Made by a program: the position numbers and the translations under genes
Notes under the pieces: model-generated
What the model saw: the letters and a program-made list of their open reading frames with translations, nothing else
Database searches by the model: none
What the model was told of the DNA's origin: nothing
DNA from: Rhodocollybia butyracea
Taxonomy: Eukaryota; Basidiomycota; Agaricomycetes; Agaricales; Omphalotaceae
Assembly (NCBI GenBank): GCA_015501585.1
Contig: JADNRY010000223.1
Location: 1 to 64,000, forward strand
Length of the DNA stretch: 64,000 nucleotides
Direction: 5' to 3'
Shown here: positions 1 through 12,016 of the stretch, piece after piece
Layout: each line of letters begins with the position of its first letter
Position numbering within the stretch: the first letter of the stretch is position 1

Positions 1-837
1 GGGAAGGGGCTGGATTGCAAAATATTTTTTTGGATAACCTTTGATTGTAGTGGAATTGATCTTTGAACTTTCTCATCAAAAACCCTCATTTTTTTCGAAA
101 TTAGAGGATAAGTATCAGAGCATCCAGGCCAGGGTGGGCCACAGACTTCTAGGACATTGTACCCTGGTATAATAGGTACATTTAGACGACTCAGGAGTAG
201 CTTATACTGTCCTGGGAGAGTGGATAACAAGTGATACCTGTCTAATTAGGCATAAATTTCGCTTTTTTGCCTGTTAAATCATTAATAGTGGGAGCTGTAG
301 GCAAGAGAAGACTGTCTAGCTTGGCATATAGCATGTTAGAATACATAATTAATATCAGAACTTTTCCTGATAACCCTTCCCTTATCTTGATGTACCAGTA
401 CTCCTGGGTTCCTAAGGGTCTGATACTTGTGTCAAACTTATTATCACATGTTGAACTTCAGATAGTGAGAATATTTTGTTATAGACATGCTATATCAAGT
501 CCTGGTACACTATTCCTTGAGTTTCTCCTCAATCCTTGCCTACAGCTGCCTCTATTAATGATTTGATGGTCCAAAAAGCGAAATTTATGCATACATATAC
601 AGAGATCAATTATTACCCACTCTCCTAGGACAGTATAAGCTACTCCTGATTCGTCTAAATGTACCTATTATACCAGGGTACAATGTCCTAGAAGTCTGTG
701 GCCCACCCTGGCCTGGATGCTCTGATACTTATCCTCTAATTTCGAAAAAATGAGGGTTTTTGATGAGAAAGTTCAAAGATCAATTCCACTACAATCAAAG
801 GTTATCCAAAAAATATTTTGCAATCCAGCCCCTTCCC
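1..837. repeat. Palindromic core of a large foldback element (copy A)
   Basis: Bases 1-288 are matched in reverse complement by 554-837, with a spacer of about 265 bases. The outer arms begin GGGAAGGGGCTGGATTGC and end with its complement at 837. The inner arm ends carry AAATTTCGCTTTTTTG and its complement. The left edge of the window lies inside the element, because copy B (46769-49030) continues past this point into sequence equivalent to 838-2028. No transposase is visible; the small open frames here are accidental. Confidence 0.85.
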
Positions 838-2028
838 ACCACAGGATTGGCTTCATTTTAGGTGAGCAACCTATTCTGTGTATAAACAAAAGGTCTGGAT
901 GTCTACCACAAGCTATTGTCCTTAGGAAAAGAGTGTACACAGTTTGTGTGTTCAGTTTTGTCATTTCTTAATTGGGTAGTGAAAACAGCTTTGACCTCAT
1001 CCACTGCAGAAGATTTGTCATTTTTCAAATAAGTAATGAAATCAACTTTGACCTCAGCCACTGCAAATTTGTCACTTTCAATTAGGCAATGAAAACAGCT
1101 TTGGCCTCATCCACTGCAAAAGTTTTGAAATTGCCTAATTAAGAAATAAAAGTCTATTGAAATAAAATTGCCTAATATAGTAATTTATAAAAATTTCCAA
1201 ATGTATCTAACTCTATTAAAAAAACATAAAACCGGTTAAGGTGTTTGAAAATTGCCTTATTTGGTAATAAAAACAGCTTTGACCTCATCCACTGCAAAAA
1301 TTTCCTAATTTCCTAATTTAGTAATTTTTAAATTGGCTTGGGTCATGACTTAGGCCAGGTAGGTCATGACCTAGTCCACCCAGGTCATGACCTAGGTCAG
1401 GTAGGTCATGACCTAGTCCACCCAGGTCATGACCTAGTTCACCCAGGTTAAAAAGTAGGTCATGACCTAAAAAAGTAGGTCATGACCTGAATCAGCTAGG
1501 TCAGGTAAGTCACATTCTTGCCTGACAACCCAGAACAGGGCACTGTGACTTAGCTTGATCTTGTCATAATCTACAGATATGTAAAAAATCCCAATAATCC
1601 CAATATGTTACTACACATTTCATGTCATGATTCTATGATATTTCATTCTTGCTTATATTCTCTATCTCACCATCCTCCACTCTCACCCTACACCTCTTAA
1701 ACTAACTATATATCCCCCTCCTAGACCATAACCTCCTCCTCCTAGACTATACCCTCCCCCTCCTAGACCATCCCCTCCCTCACCTAGACCATGCCCTGCC
1801 CCACCTAGGCCATGCCCTGCCCCACCTAGGCCATATCCTATCTCACCCCAGGCCATGACCTACCAACCCCAGGAAAAGACCAACCTGACCTAGGTCATGA
1901 CCTAATTCCCAGGTCATGACCTAAATCCCAAGGTCATGACCTAGCTGCCCGGGTTTTGCCTAGGTTTTTGGGTCTTTTTAGTAAGGTCAATGTAACAAAA
2001 GTGTAGACTAATAAGACCAAATATGTGG
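838..2028. repeat. Outer arm of foldback element A
   Basis: This stretch is repeated in reverse complement at 46769-47931. It holds, in order: several copies of a unit containing AACAGCTTTGACCTCATC (about 980-1290), an array of AGGTCATGACCT palindromes (1340-1490), a C-rich minisatellite with TAGACCATNCCCTSCC-like units (1715-1860) and three more AGGTCATGACCT copies (1890-1945). Homology with copy B stops at CCAAATATGTGG (2017-2028), which I take as the element end. No coding sequence is seen. Confidence 0.8.
1340..1490. repeat. AGGTCATGACCT palindrome array
   Basis: Six full copies of the 12-base perfect palindrome AGGTCATGACCT (starting near 1361, 1382, 1403, 1424, 1457 and 1477) sit about 20 bases apart, joined by GTCCACCC or AGGTAG linkers. 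Subterminal arrays of a short palindrome are typical of places where a DNA-transposon protein binds. Function here is inferred only. Confidence 0.85.
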
Positions 2029-2440
2029 GTGACTGAACTGTAAGCCATAGCAGAGTGTAGTAATGTAATAGTAGTGCAATGGTAGTATTATTAGTAGTGT
2101 ACCATAATTATTTGTAGTGTACAGTAATTATTAGTACTCTAATAAAGTAATCGTGGTTAGTAATTAGTTATAGTAGTAACGATAGCCTGTAGGCTCTTGC
2201 GCAGTGCTATAAAAGGCCGCCGTATATGTATATTTGGTACCGTGAATGGTAAATAAATAATTTTAATTATATTTGCGAGTATACTCGACAAATATGGGTC
2301 CGTCTTAGACCTATATCTGCATTCGAGTGCCCATTCGCACGAGTGGTATATTTGTGACCCAGGTACACTCATACTCGAGTATCAAATGGCAAGTAGGCTC
2401 GAATATACTCGTGCTCACTCACCATTTGTGCCCATCTCTA
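2029..2440. repeat. AT-rich spacer and one hAT-type end
   Basis: The first part is AT-rich with AGTAGTGTA-like simple repeats. From about 2270 there are many ATTCGAGTA/TACTCGAAT words, and the stretch ends with ATTTGTGCCCATCTCTA (2424-2440). That is the reverse complement of a hAT-type terminus (TAGAGATGGGCACAAAT) seen at 58705. The opposite end of this copy was not found, so it is a fragment. Confidence 0.5.
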
Positions 2441-2937
2441 TCATGGTTTAAACTGTTTAACCAATATTTCATCATGATGGCCTCTGGTTTAACCAAGCTA
2501 ATCAGGTTACTGACCACAAAGGCTTGCTACAGTCTTGCAGGCTAGTTTATACATGTTCATAGGCCTTTAAAGAAGGAAAAAAGAATAAAACACCATTGTC
2601 AAACCATGCTTTTGCTTCTATGAGCCGCGTTCCTTCATGAGCATCTTGGATTCTCCTTGTAAGCCTCTCTTAACGCTTCCTTGGCATTTTCAACACAGCC
2701 TCTAAATGTCCAGTAGCTCTGTATCTGTATCTAGTATCTCTTTCTGCCTCCTTATGTACTACTCTGTTCTCATTCTTACTTTCGGTCTCTGTTGGACCTT
2801 TTGCACTTCAAGCAACCTCACTTTGGGACCACTTGGACAGGCAAATGCATTAAAATTTCCTATCTCAGGGGTCCCAGATTTCCAGGGAATTCCATTGAGG
2901 GTGGAAATTTCCCAGAGGGTGCTAAAGTGAAGTGCTT
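2441..2937. other. Unassigned, no gene seen
   Basis: Moderately AT-rich sequence with only short open frames (largest about 74 codons at 2706-2930) and no recognisable domain, repeat end or RNA signal. Confidence 0.5.
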
Positions 2938-3640
2938 AGCACATATTCGCATTTGATGGGGTCACATGACTCGTTGCTTGCAGTTTCAAGCCACCTGCAT
3001 GAAAATAGGCTATTTCCAGCCCTATCTTGGCAGTTTTAGATACAGTAGCTAGCCCAAAAAGACTATATATAATGCATTAATATTTGAGCACTACTCCGAG
3101 ATGGATTAGGCACCATACAGCTGATTAGGAATTTCTAGCATAATTTTCGAAAAATGTTTATTACAAATCTTGTTTACAACCAAACAAGATCACATCAAAT
3201 CTAGTCACGATCTGCGGTCACCTGCGCATTCTCCGCCTCTCCTAGTCTTGATATTTGGTCAGAGAGGTCAGAGAGAGTGTATAAATCTTGTCTTTTGCGA
3301 CAGGATGGATGTAGCGATCTTTTCCCATGATGAAAGCTACATTTGAGTCTATGTAAAGGTTACGGCGGAGAAGCCGCTACAAGCCGTTGTGATCGTTTTG
3401 TTTGGCTGTAAACAAGATTTGTAATGAATGTTTTTCAAAAACTATGCTACAATTCCTAATCAGCTGTAAGGGGCTGGATTGCCTCGAAAAATCTAGATGA
3501 TGTTTGGCCAAAGCTGGCTGAGCATCAAAACAGTAAAAGCGGCCTAAATATCCTGCTTGTACATGTATATTACACCCTGTAAGAGTGTATATAGTATCTT
3601 TACATATATAATAGGTTCCTGATGCAAAATTACAGCAAGT
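2938..3640. repeat. Dispersed repeat, inverse copy near 60.6-61.0 kb
   Basis: Sequence around TAGCTAGCCCAAAAAGACTA (3048-3067) and onward through CTAGATGATGTTTGGCCAAA and ACAGTAAAAGCGGCCTAAAT is present in reverse complement at about 60600-60985. The copies differ by many substitutions and by the MITE at 3118-3466, present only here. This is an older repeat, probably a decayed DNA transposon; no coding capacity is visible. Confidence 0.75.
3118..3466. mobile_element. Tc1/mariner-type MITE with TA duplication
   Basis: A 349-base element whose ends are near-perfect inverted repeats: CAGCTGATTAGGAATT on the left and its complement on the right, with pairing continuing for about 70 bases through TTACAAATCTTGTTTACA. 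TA flanks it on both sides (3116-3117 and 3467-3468). The related repeat at 60800 reads GGTGCC-ATAAGGGG (in complement) without the element and with one TA, giving an in-window empty site. The TA duplication fits the Tc1/mariner superfamily. The element is non-coding. Confidence 0.9.
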
Positions 3641-4064
3641 ATACTTGACTTGGACTCGTGTCCATCTTTACTATGGGGGCATCGGCGCATGGGTGGGAGC
3701 GTGGGAAACAATGTGTAAAATCGAAAAAATGCTCAGAAAATCAGGAAAAATGCCGGAAAAATCAGAGAATGTGTATACACTATGGGGGCATCTAATGACG
3801 TTGTCTGGCACTGCGATGACATCACTGGGTGGCTGTATTCACCAAAAAGGCTGAAAAATGCACAAAAATGTGAAATATAGCCAGTAAAAGGTGTAAATAG
3901 GGATGTATCCCAGACCCCAGCTATGTGCAATGTATACTGTGCATATGCGATTCCATACCAGATGATTTGGCCTCATTACAGGTGCATATATCTGTAATCC
4001 TCAAAAGAAATGCTGTATAAATGCACCATTGATTCAGACATGGGATTTGAGATGCAGGATATGG
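3641..4064. other. Unassigned, no gene seen
   Basis: The word CTATGGGGGCATC occurs twice (about 3670 and 3780) in otherwise unstructured AT-rich sequence. It abuts the foldback on the right. No gene is supported. Confidence 0.4.
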
Positions 4065-5579
4065 ATAAAAATTGGTGGAAAGCTGTATCTTGGATTGAAA
4101 ATCCCACCATTCCCACCATTAAAATCCCACAGTGAATATAGCAATGTGTCGTCCATGAACCCCCCCACAATTTCGAAGAATTTGAGCTTGGGAGGGATCT
4201 GGAGGCTCCAGTTGTTGCACTTAAGGCTTAGGATTTTGGCAGTGATACCTCCTATTGTAGTCCAATATATGCCAAGACTCACTTCTTGAAAATTCTAACA
4301 TTTATTTTTGACCTTACCTACATAATTTCGAAAAAATTGACTTGGGAGGGACTTGGATGATTCAGTGGATGAGCTCAGGTCATCAAATCTGGTCATTAGT
4401 ACCTCCTATCTGACTCTCACATATTCCAATACCTCCCCTAGTGTATTCTCACATGTACCTATTGATCTTTCCATGTTTTCCCTTAAAATTCGCTTTTTTG
4501 GGGATTAAACATGGATTTTTAAGCCAATGAGAGTGGTGGGAGAGCTCATACTGCACACATGGATTTGACAATATGATATACACTTGAAATATATCTCAGT
4601 GTCTTTTATATGACAATTAGAGTGAGTGTATTAATTGATATGTATGTATTCTCCCCCAAAAATGCGATTTTTGAGTAATGAAACATGTATAGAGCATGGT
4701 ATTCCTCTCAGATCATGCTGAAACCTTGGAAATCATGTTTTCGGATTACATAGAAACCATCCAAGGCAAAGGACTCAGATATATACATATGCATGCCAAG
4801 GACTGAACTTCAGGTCAAGTTACATATCCATATGAGCACCTGCCAAAGTATTGTGTCTTGGAGATACCCATGGATGGATGCAAAGCTCAGGATAGACTTT
4901 ATATGATTCGAAGGCATGATTGATAAAGTTTTAGCATTATCTGTGAGGAATAGCATGCTCTATGCTTGTTCGATTGCTCAAAAATCGCATTTTTGGGGGA
5001 GAATACATACATATCAATTAATACACTCACTCTAGATGTCATATAAAGGACACTGAGACATGTTTCAAGTGTATATCATATTGTCAAATCCATATGTGCA
5101 GTATGAGTCACCCCACCACTCTCATTGGCTTAAAATTCCATGTTTAATCCCCAAAAAAGCGAATTTTAAGGGAAAACATGGAAAGATCAATAGGTACATA
5201 TGAGAATACACTAGGGGAGGTATTGGAATATGTGAGAGTCAGATAGGAGGTGCTACTGACCAAATTTGATGACCTGAGCTCATCCACTGAATCATCCAAG
5301 TCCCTCCCAAGTCAATTTTTTCGAAATTATGTAGATAAGGTTAAAAATAAATGTTGGAATGTTCAAAGAGTGAGGATTGGCACATATAGGACTACAATAG
5401 GAGGTCTCACTACCAAAATCCCAGGCCTTAAGTGCAACAACTGGAGCCCCCAGATCCCTCCCAAGCTCAAATTCTTCAAAATTGTGGGGGGGTTCATGGA
5501 CCACACATTGCTATATTCACTGTGGGATTTTAATGGTGGGATCTTCGATCCAAAATACAGCTTTCCACCAATTTTTATT
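4065..5579. mobile_element. 1.5 kb foldback element
   Basis: Left arm 4065-4697 and right arm 4952-5579 are reverse complements over about 630 bases with scattered mismatches, around a loop of about 254 bases. The inner arm ends carry CCCCCAAAAATGCGATTTTTG and its complement. Open frames of 80-125 codons in the arms occur as mirror images in both arms, so they are palindrome by-products. The GCGATTTTT-type motif recurs near 59710-60075 and resembles the CGCTTTTTTG word in element A, suggesting related families. Confidence 0.85.
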
Positions 5580-7561
5580 GTCTGTGTCAATATGACTTTT
5601 CGGATGGGAGGGGAAGACCTGTATTGAGAACTATGTGACCATCGGATTGATGTCTGACTGAACCTCATAAAATCCATTGAGCAAGATCAATCTTGGAATC
5701 AAGACGAACACCCATCCCAGCAACATTTTCCCTTCTTGGAATGATGACAAAGGCGGCGGAATGAAGGTGACACAATAGGAGCTTGCTGACCAGCGTTGCA
5801 TTCGAGCAAAGATATCACATGGTCAAGGCGGCCAGCCAATGATTGATGGTCATCAAATGTATTTGTTGGTGAATTCATGGAGTAAATGAACGTGAGTATA
5901 AGTCAACAGCGATATTGGAGTAGTCTGAGAGGAATATAATAGGGGTATTGACAATCTCCTTGGATCCCCCCTCGCGGTGGGCTCCAGATGTGAAACTTGG
6001 ATGCTTTTTAGGGTGGGGGCAAGTTCCGAGTTCAGTGGGGGCTTTGAGTAGTCAATACCACATAGAAAACTCCCTTTTTGATGTAAAATAGAAGAATTTA
6101 AGAAGTTGAACACTTCAAGAAGATTTTACAGTGAGTGGAAGGTAACTAGATTGCTTCGTGAAAATTTACATAGAAACAGTCCAGAGCCATTCAGATAAGT
6201 ACCTACTTTAAGTAAATACTACTCAGGACCCAATAGTGTACCTAACAATGTCGAGATACACGCATAAACTAGCAAGGAGCTCAACAGCAGAAGGATTTGG
6301 GCCATTTCAGACAGGGGACATCTTTGTTGTGAAAGATCTAGGCATGGTCGCTGGGGAGCAAGGGGAGCAAGGGGCTGGGCTGGGTGCCATGGATGATGAG
6401 GATAATGATCCCTTGGATCTGGACATGCTGCTGGGTGAAGATGAGGAGAATACTGAAAATAGGGTCAAGCTACTGATGTCTGTTGCTGAAGACGAGGTAG
6501 CATAGCTCAATACATGTTGATTTTATTGTTTTTTTTTCATTATAAGTATCATATTAGCGCCCAAATAGTGCTTAATAGAGTTTTAATACACTATTATAGC
6601 TAAGGAGTAAAATGGGCTTCTATAACTGACTGTGGTATGCCGTAGATAGGCAAAAACCCTTGTCCTTACCAAGAAGAGAGGATATAAAATGATTATCCCC
6701 TCTTATTGGTAGCGATAGGTGGGATTGGGAGGTGGCTTGCTCAGTCAGCCACATTAGAGATGCAGCTTTTGAGATGGCTCTGAAAAAGTCTTCTGGGATG
6801 TCTCCAGTAAAGAAACAAAGCACCGTGCACGAGATGGTAAGGAAAGATCAAGACAATGGTATCATGATCACACCTTCTCAGTTCACGAGGCTGCATATTC
6901 TTTTCTGTTAAGATGCAAATGCTGCCAATGCTTATATGACAGGTCTTGATGGTGAATGCAACAACATTACAAATGCACTACTTTGACTTACTAGGACTCA
7001 CTAGGACTTACTCACATTTGAACTTTACTAGCCTACCTCTCTTTGACTACCTACTTAGGTAGTATGCATACTTACTAGCCTGTGCGCTTAAGAAACCTCT
7101 CTTTAATAGCTACCTACGTACATACAACTCAATATCAGCCATTTCTTTGTGACTTACATAATGTCACTGTGTTAGATCTGAATGCTGGATCCTGGATCCA
7201 AATCCGTGGCTGAACAGGCTCTTAAGATTCAGATTTCAACAAATTTTGACAAATTTTGACAGGCTTTCATGCCTTTGCAAAATTTTCAAAAGTATCACAC
7301 ATTTTCACATAATTATGGATGTAGTTTGAGAATGCATTCAGGTTGGAACTCTCAGATACAGAGCGGAATTGATGCAAGTTCAATGGATATACAGGTGTAG
7401 TAACATAAGTTACATTATAAATGAAATATTCACAATTTCAAAGTCAGTAAAAGTCGTAATGAAACACAAACAAATGCATGTACAATCTAGGTAAAGCTAT
7501 TCACAGAACTGAAACAGATTAGATGCAATTGCAAACTTGAAAGGCAGTCGAGAGGAAGAAA
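5580..7561. other. Unassigned region, possible gene remnants only
   Basis: No recognisable gene. Two open frames are slightly longer than background. An 86-codon minus-strand frame at 5853-6113 has no domain I know. A plus-strand frame at 6248-6505 has a strongly acidic end (DDEDNDPLDLDMLLGEDEEN) and could be the tail of a degraded protein. From 6960 to 7130 the sequence is rich in TACTTAC/ACTTACTAG words. From 7200 to 7460 it is AT-rich. Confidence 0.35.
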
Positions 7562-8052
7562 TAAAGATGTCCACAAGTCCGGATCCGTTGCGCAGATACC
7601 TGTGGGCCCCAAGGGGCTACCCTGACCCGCACGGATCCGTGGGAAACGGATACCGGGATCCGCAGGTATTTCAATGCAGGCACTTGCAGGTACTTGCGGA
7701 TCCCAGTGAGCACAGGTACTCACAAGTTACTTGTGAGTACCTGCAAGTATTTAGTACTTACAATAATAGTGAAATGGCTACTACATGCAAGGTATGAGTG
7801 TGAGACACTTAGTAGGTACTTAGTACGTAGAATAGAGCACAATGTGGGTAGAGAACAGTGGTCCTTGAGTGATACAAGTCACTGAAGTTGAAGAGGGACT
7901 ATATTCATCATGATTGTATAGTGCATATAGCCACTTGTAACTTGCTACATGCTAAGTGGACAGATGACCTGCTCAGACAAGGTCTAGTGCATAGTAGAGA
8001 GCATATTCCAGCTGTTATTTGAGCGAAAAAAAATTTATTCTTGCCCTCCCCA
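7562..8052. mobile_element. Left part of a hAT-type MITE, probably split by the CACTA element
   Basis: Begins TAAAGATGTCCACAAGTCC, one base from the terminus TAGAGATGTCCACAAGTCC of the intact MITE at 24492-25114, and continues with the same kind of GGATCCG and GTACTTGCAGG words. Sequence at 14797-14965 looks like the other end of the same family. The simplest reading is that the CACTA element landed inside this copy, but the match across the join is not exact. Confidence 0.45.
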
Positions 8053-8062
8053 CACTACGGGA

Positions 8063-8600
8063 AGGAAAAACAATTAATTTGATTGTCCAAAACACATTCT
8101 AAATGATTGTCTTGCACTCATATTGATTGTCTGAAACATTCTTAATGATTGTCCAGTTTACCCTTAATGATTGTCTTATACCTTTATATTGGTTGTTTGA
8201 ACCAATCTTATTGATTGTCTGAACCAACCTTATTGATTGTCTGAACCAATCTCAATGATTGTCTAAATCACTCTTAAAGGTTGTCTGAACTACTTTCAAT
8301 GATTGTCCTGACCTTTCAATATGATAGTCTGAACCACTCTATATGACAGTTTTGGGCTATCTAAATGATTGTCAAAAACACTCCAAATGATGGTATGAAA
8401 CACTCATATTGACTGTTCAGGACAGTCTAAATGATTGTTTTTGGAAATGGGTCACAGTGTCTTCAGACAATCATTGGGATTGTCTATCAATCACTCTGAG
8501 TGCTTATAACAATCATTTGAGCTGTCTTGGACACTCTTTTTAAGTGCCTTGGGCAATCATTCTGAATGTATGAACAATCATTTGGGTTGTTTTACGAATG
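8063..8600. repeat. CACTA left subterminal repeats
   Basis: About twenty copies of an irregular unit near TCTNAATGATTGTCTGAAC, spaced 20-30 bases. They run in one orientation to about 8440 and then mostly inverted (GACAATCATT) to about 8590. The orientation switch is typical of CACTA subterminal regions, where the transposase binds. Confidence 0.8.
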
Positions 8601-8867
8601 GGTTTTTCACATGCTTTTGGAGGTAAAAATATATTGACTACGTGTTGACACTACTACTTATCCCAAATTCCTTCTTCAATGAGAGGAAAGTCAAATGCTA
8701 AAGTCGCACATCAAAATACTTACCAGCGCATTGGTGTTGCTGGAGTGACGGTCAATGGAAGAACAAACAGAAGGTATAGAACAACTTACACAATAAGGTG
8801 TAGCGATTTCACAAACCAGAGACCTGCAAATGGCAACCACGGAGACAAACAACGATATACAGGAGAG

Positions 8868-9225
8868 AAACGACAATATGAATGGAGAGAAACGACAATA
8901 TGAACGGAGAGAAACTATAATACATGAAGAGAGAAACTACAATACACGCGGAGAGATACGATGATATGCGTGGAGAGAAACTACAATACATGGGGAAAGA
9001 AACGATGATACCCACAGAGAGATACAATGATACACATGGAGAGATACAACGATACACATGGAGAGGTATGACGATATGCACAGAGAGAGGTATGGCAATA
9101 CACGTGTGGAGAAATGAAATGATGATACATGCGGAAAGAAACTACAATACACACGGAAAGAAACAATAATATGCGCAGAGAGAAACGACAATACGTATGG
9201 AGAGAAGCGATGATACGCACGGAGT
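8868..9225. repeat. Minisatellite, unit about 21-22 bases
   Basis: Roughly sixteen tandem, diverged copies of a unit close to GGAGAGAAACGAYRATAYR. It lies inside the CACTA element. Open frames crossing it on both strands are products of the repeat and are not taken as genes. Confidence 0.85.
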
Positions 9226-10431
9226 AATTTGAGGCAAGGACGAGCCTACGGCGCGTAAGCCAAGACGCGTTCCATGGAGAGGCTGGGCGTTGAGCGGAGG
9301 GACCGGGAGTGGCTATTGGGATGAGAACCATTCATAGCTGTTGACTCGAGTGCTCCCACAACGGCGGCTGGCACTATGTCAAGACAATCCAGCCGCCGGC
9401 GGAGTTCACTGGAGGGATGAAAGGAATGGGAAGTGAGAAACGGAAAGGAAAAGGATTAAAGCAAGGCGCACCCTTGATGCGCTCAGGAAGTCTCATTGCC
9501 GTTGACCCCGGTTCAACGCCTTCGATTGAGAAGTTCCGTCGACCTGGGTGCTTGTGCTGTGGATGAAGTTAGAGGGGGCAGCGTTGAGTTGTGTTTGAGG
9601 GCTGCAGCCCTGTATCGTCAATGCGTTGTATGCTGTGGCCTGGCGTTGAAGGTACCTAGCGATTACCCTGTGAATTTAGCTATAGCTGAACGCTGTGGCT
9701 GTGGAGAACCTTGAGCAGAAGCAATGGCAAGGCAGCGAGCAGGGCGGCCAAATCTCGGGTTAACCGGCCGGCTCACTCGCATGCACTATGGGTATTCAAC
9801 AAACCAATTGCAACCAGTTTCCCTAGATACAGCCAATTTCCCTCGATCCCATCCTCGAGGCCAAAGCTGTGCCCCTTGAAGCCTGTTGTCCATGTCTTCT
9901 GCCTAAGGCGGAGGCTCTGAAAAATAAACCGAGCTCCAATACCGTGGATAACCTAGAAGGAAGAGCTGAGAGCTGCTTGATCTCGATGAACAGGCAACAA
10001 CACCACGACAGGCAAAGAACCAGACCAAAAGAGAGAACAATGTCGTCGTGGAAGGGAACAGTATGGTGTTGAAGTGTGGCCGCCAGTAATAGTCTTGGTA
10101 GGATGGAATGGCTCCATGGACAAGGCAATGGTGGTCGAAGAAGCAGAGCAGGCGCTGACGTGGCCATTACGTGTTACATTGATGTGGCTGTGCACTTGCG
10201 CGGAACTCGTCAAGTCCGCGGCAAGCGCTTTGGGGTTGAATGCCGAAGGATTGGCAACACTCGAGCTCATGCTCATGGGAAGCCAGGAGTGCAAGTGTGA
10301 TGACTAGCCCTTCTAGTCTCGCGAGAACCACCGTTCAGACTCGTTTGTATCTAGGCGTTTCTACTAGTGTGCCGCACTGATTGCAAAGCATGTTAGCGGA
10401 CAAGAAGCCTGGAATAACGAGGGTTGGAGAA
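9226..10431. other. GC-rich block inside the CACTA element, possible captured DNA
   Basis: This block is clearly richer in G and C than the surrounding transposon DNA and uses words such as GCCGCCGGCGG. Several overlapping frames of 70-115 codons exist on both strands (longest 9823-10167 and 9953-10294, minus), serine- and histidine-rich, without a domain I recognise. The contrast suggests a captured genomic fragment, perhaps part of a host gene. I cannot name it or choose a reading frame. Confidence 0.4.
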
Positions 10432-11057
10432 TAGGGCTCTTCACCGTAACCGTAGCCTACGGTATACGGCCGTAGGCTGCGGGAAATATTCCGTACCGTA
10501 TTAGATTTTTTTTTTGACCGTACCGTATCCGGTACGGGAAGTTCCGTATTTTCCCATACCGTATGTCCGTATTACGCCGTATACGGTTGTACTGCCAGGT
10601 GGCTGTGCATTTTAGACAAATGTATTCAAATTTAATTGAAGAAGTTCAAGTTCAACTATATACATTAGCAGTTTAAGTACCAACGAAGTTGCGTGCTTTT
10701 ATAAGCAAGCCACAAGCTGCCGGCAGGGAACGGAAACACTTTATCGACGTATTCCGCCGGTCACATGACTTGGGCAGCCCACTTGAATAACAGCTCGCAA
10801 CACTGTTGCTTCCCCCAAGTACATCTTATTCCATCTTTAATACATACTTCCATGTCTGCATGCCACCTATAAGCACTCTTGTACTTTTTAAGTACTTTCT
10901 ATCACCATTTGTGCTAAGTTTGTTCCGGACCATCCGTAATCCGTAATACGGCCGTATTTTCGCCGTACCGTACCGTCGAGAAGAAAAATGGACCGTAGAT
11001 CACTGTACCGTACCGTATTACGGTAAAAATATTCCGTACCGTATACGGAAGAGCCCA
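10432..11057. mobile_element. MITE nested in the CACTA element
   Basis: The ends are inverted repeats: TAGGGCTCTTCACCGTAACC on the left, and GGGCTCTTCCGTATACGG read inward from the right. The interior near each end is dense in CCGTACCGTATACGG-like words. AGAA flanks both sides (10428-10431 and 11058-11061), but four bases is weak evidence for a target duplication. The TAGGG start recalls hAT MITEs such as 57829-58492; the superfamily is not settled. Confidence 0.6.
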
Positions 11058-11656
11058 AGAAGTTAGCAGGACCGGTGAAGTAAGAGAAGTTGGTCTTAGC
11101 GAGGAAAGGATAAATGAGGACTTAACTAGAATATTCTGCGTTGCATAGTATTCACGATCCGTCTTTGCTAACGGAATCAAAATGGATTAGAATGATTTGA
11201 AAAAGAGAACTCCTTGAATATGTGTATGTACAAGTAAATATACGGGCCACTGCACATACTCTCGCACTGCCTGACCTCTACATGTGGTACATACCCAGTG
11301 ATAATGTTACAATAAGTAAAAGAATAGTCTGAAAGAATTTGAAATACCTTTGGGTAGACGAATCTAAGGCTTTGTTGGATAGTGCGGTGGAACAGGTAGA
11401 ACGCGTCGCGTCTACCTGTCCATCACTGGAGCAAGCCACGTGATGGCTAGTACGTTAGATTAGCTTGTACATAGTGCAACTCAACCACTTTACTGCTAGC
11501 TAGCGAGCCTTGGGCTTACCAGCGGACCCCTCGGCCCTCTCCATTCTGGTGACAAGAGTGTAATTTGAAGCACGCACCCGGCAGTCGACTTATCCAGCAC
11601 CGAAAACCGCGAAGCCCCAATAGCCCAAAAACCCGAAGCTCTATATATCTACAGCC

Positions 11657-12016
11657 ATGAAGACAGAGCCAATAGAATCTACTACCGATGCCATAACTGC
11701 TGAACCTCCCTCGACCAAGGATATTTTCGCCGATGCCGCGCACGCCTATCACAAAAAGAAGAACTCCGAAGCCCTACGTGAATTTTGGAATATTGCATTT
11801 GAAGAAGGGAAGAAAGCCTTGCTGGAGGAGGAAACAGAGGATGCTCGAAGGAAAGGGATGAGAGATGCAGATGCCGAGCTATGTGAGAGGCTGAGTTGCG
11901 AGGTAGAAGTGAGGCGTTGGATGAGGCGTTTAAATTTTTGGAAAAAGAGAAAGAAAGAGCCACTGGGAGAGAGGGATTTATGGACACACATGACGGATAA
12001 ACTAAATTCCCACTGA
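11657..12016 (+). CDS. Hypothetical protein, 119 codons, charged helical
   Basis: I do not recognise this protein. The frame opens at an ATG about 16 bases after a TATATAT run (11642-11648). It encodes a hydrophilic protein with a basic and acidic helix-prone centre (FEEGKKALLEEETEDARR, then RMRRLNFWKKRKKEPLGERD). No signal peptide or membrane segment is visible. It lies inside the CACTA element downstream of the nested MITE, so it may be a captured gene fragment, a small accessory protein, or chance. A mirror frame on the other strand (11682-12053) is serine-rich and looks like its shadow. Confidence 0.35.
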   Translation: MKTEPIESTTDAITAEPPSTKDIFADAAHAYHKKKNSEALREFWNIAFEEGKKALLEEETEDARRKGMRDADAELCERLSCEVEVRRWMRRLNFWKKRKKEPLGERDLWTHMTDKLNSH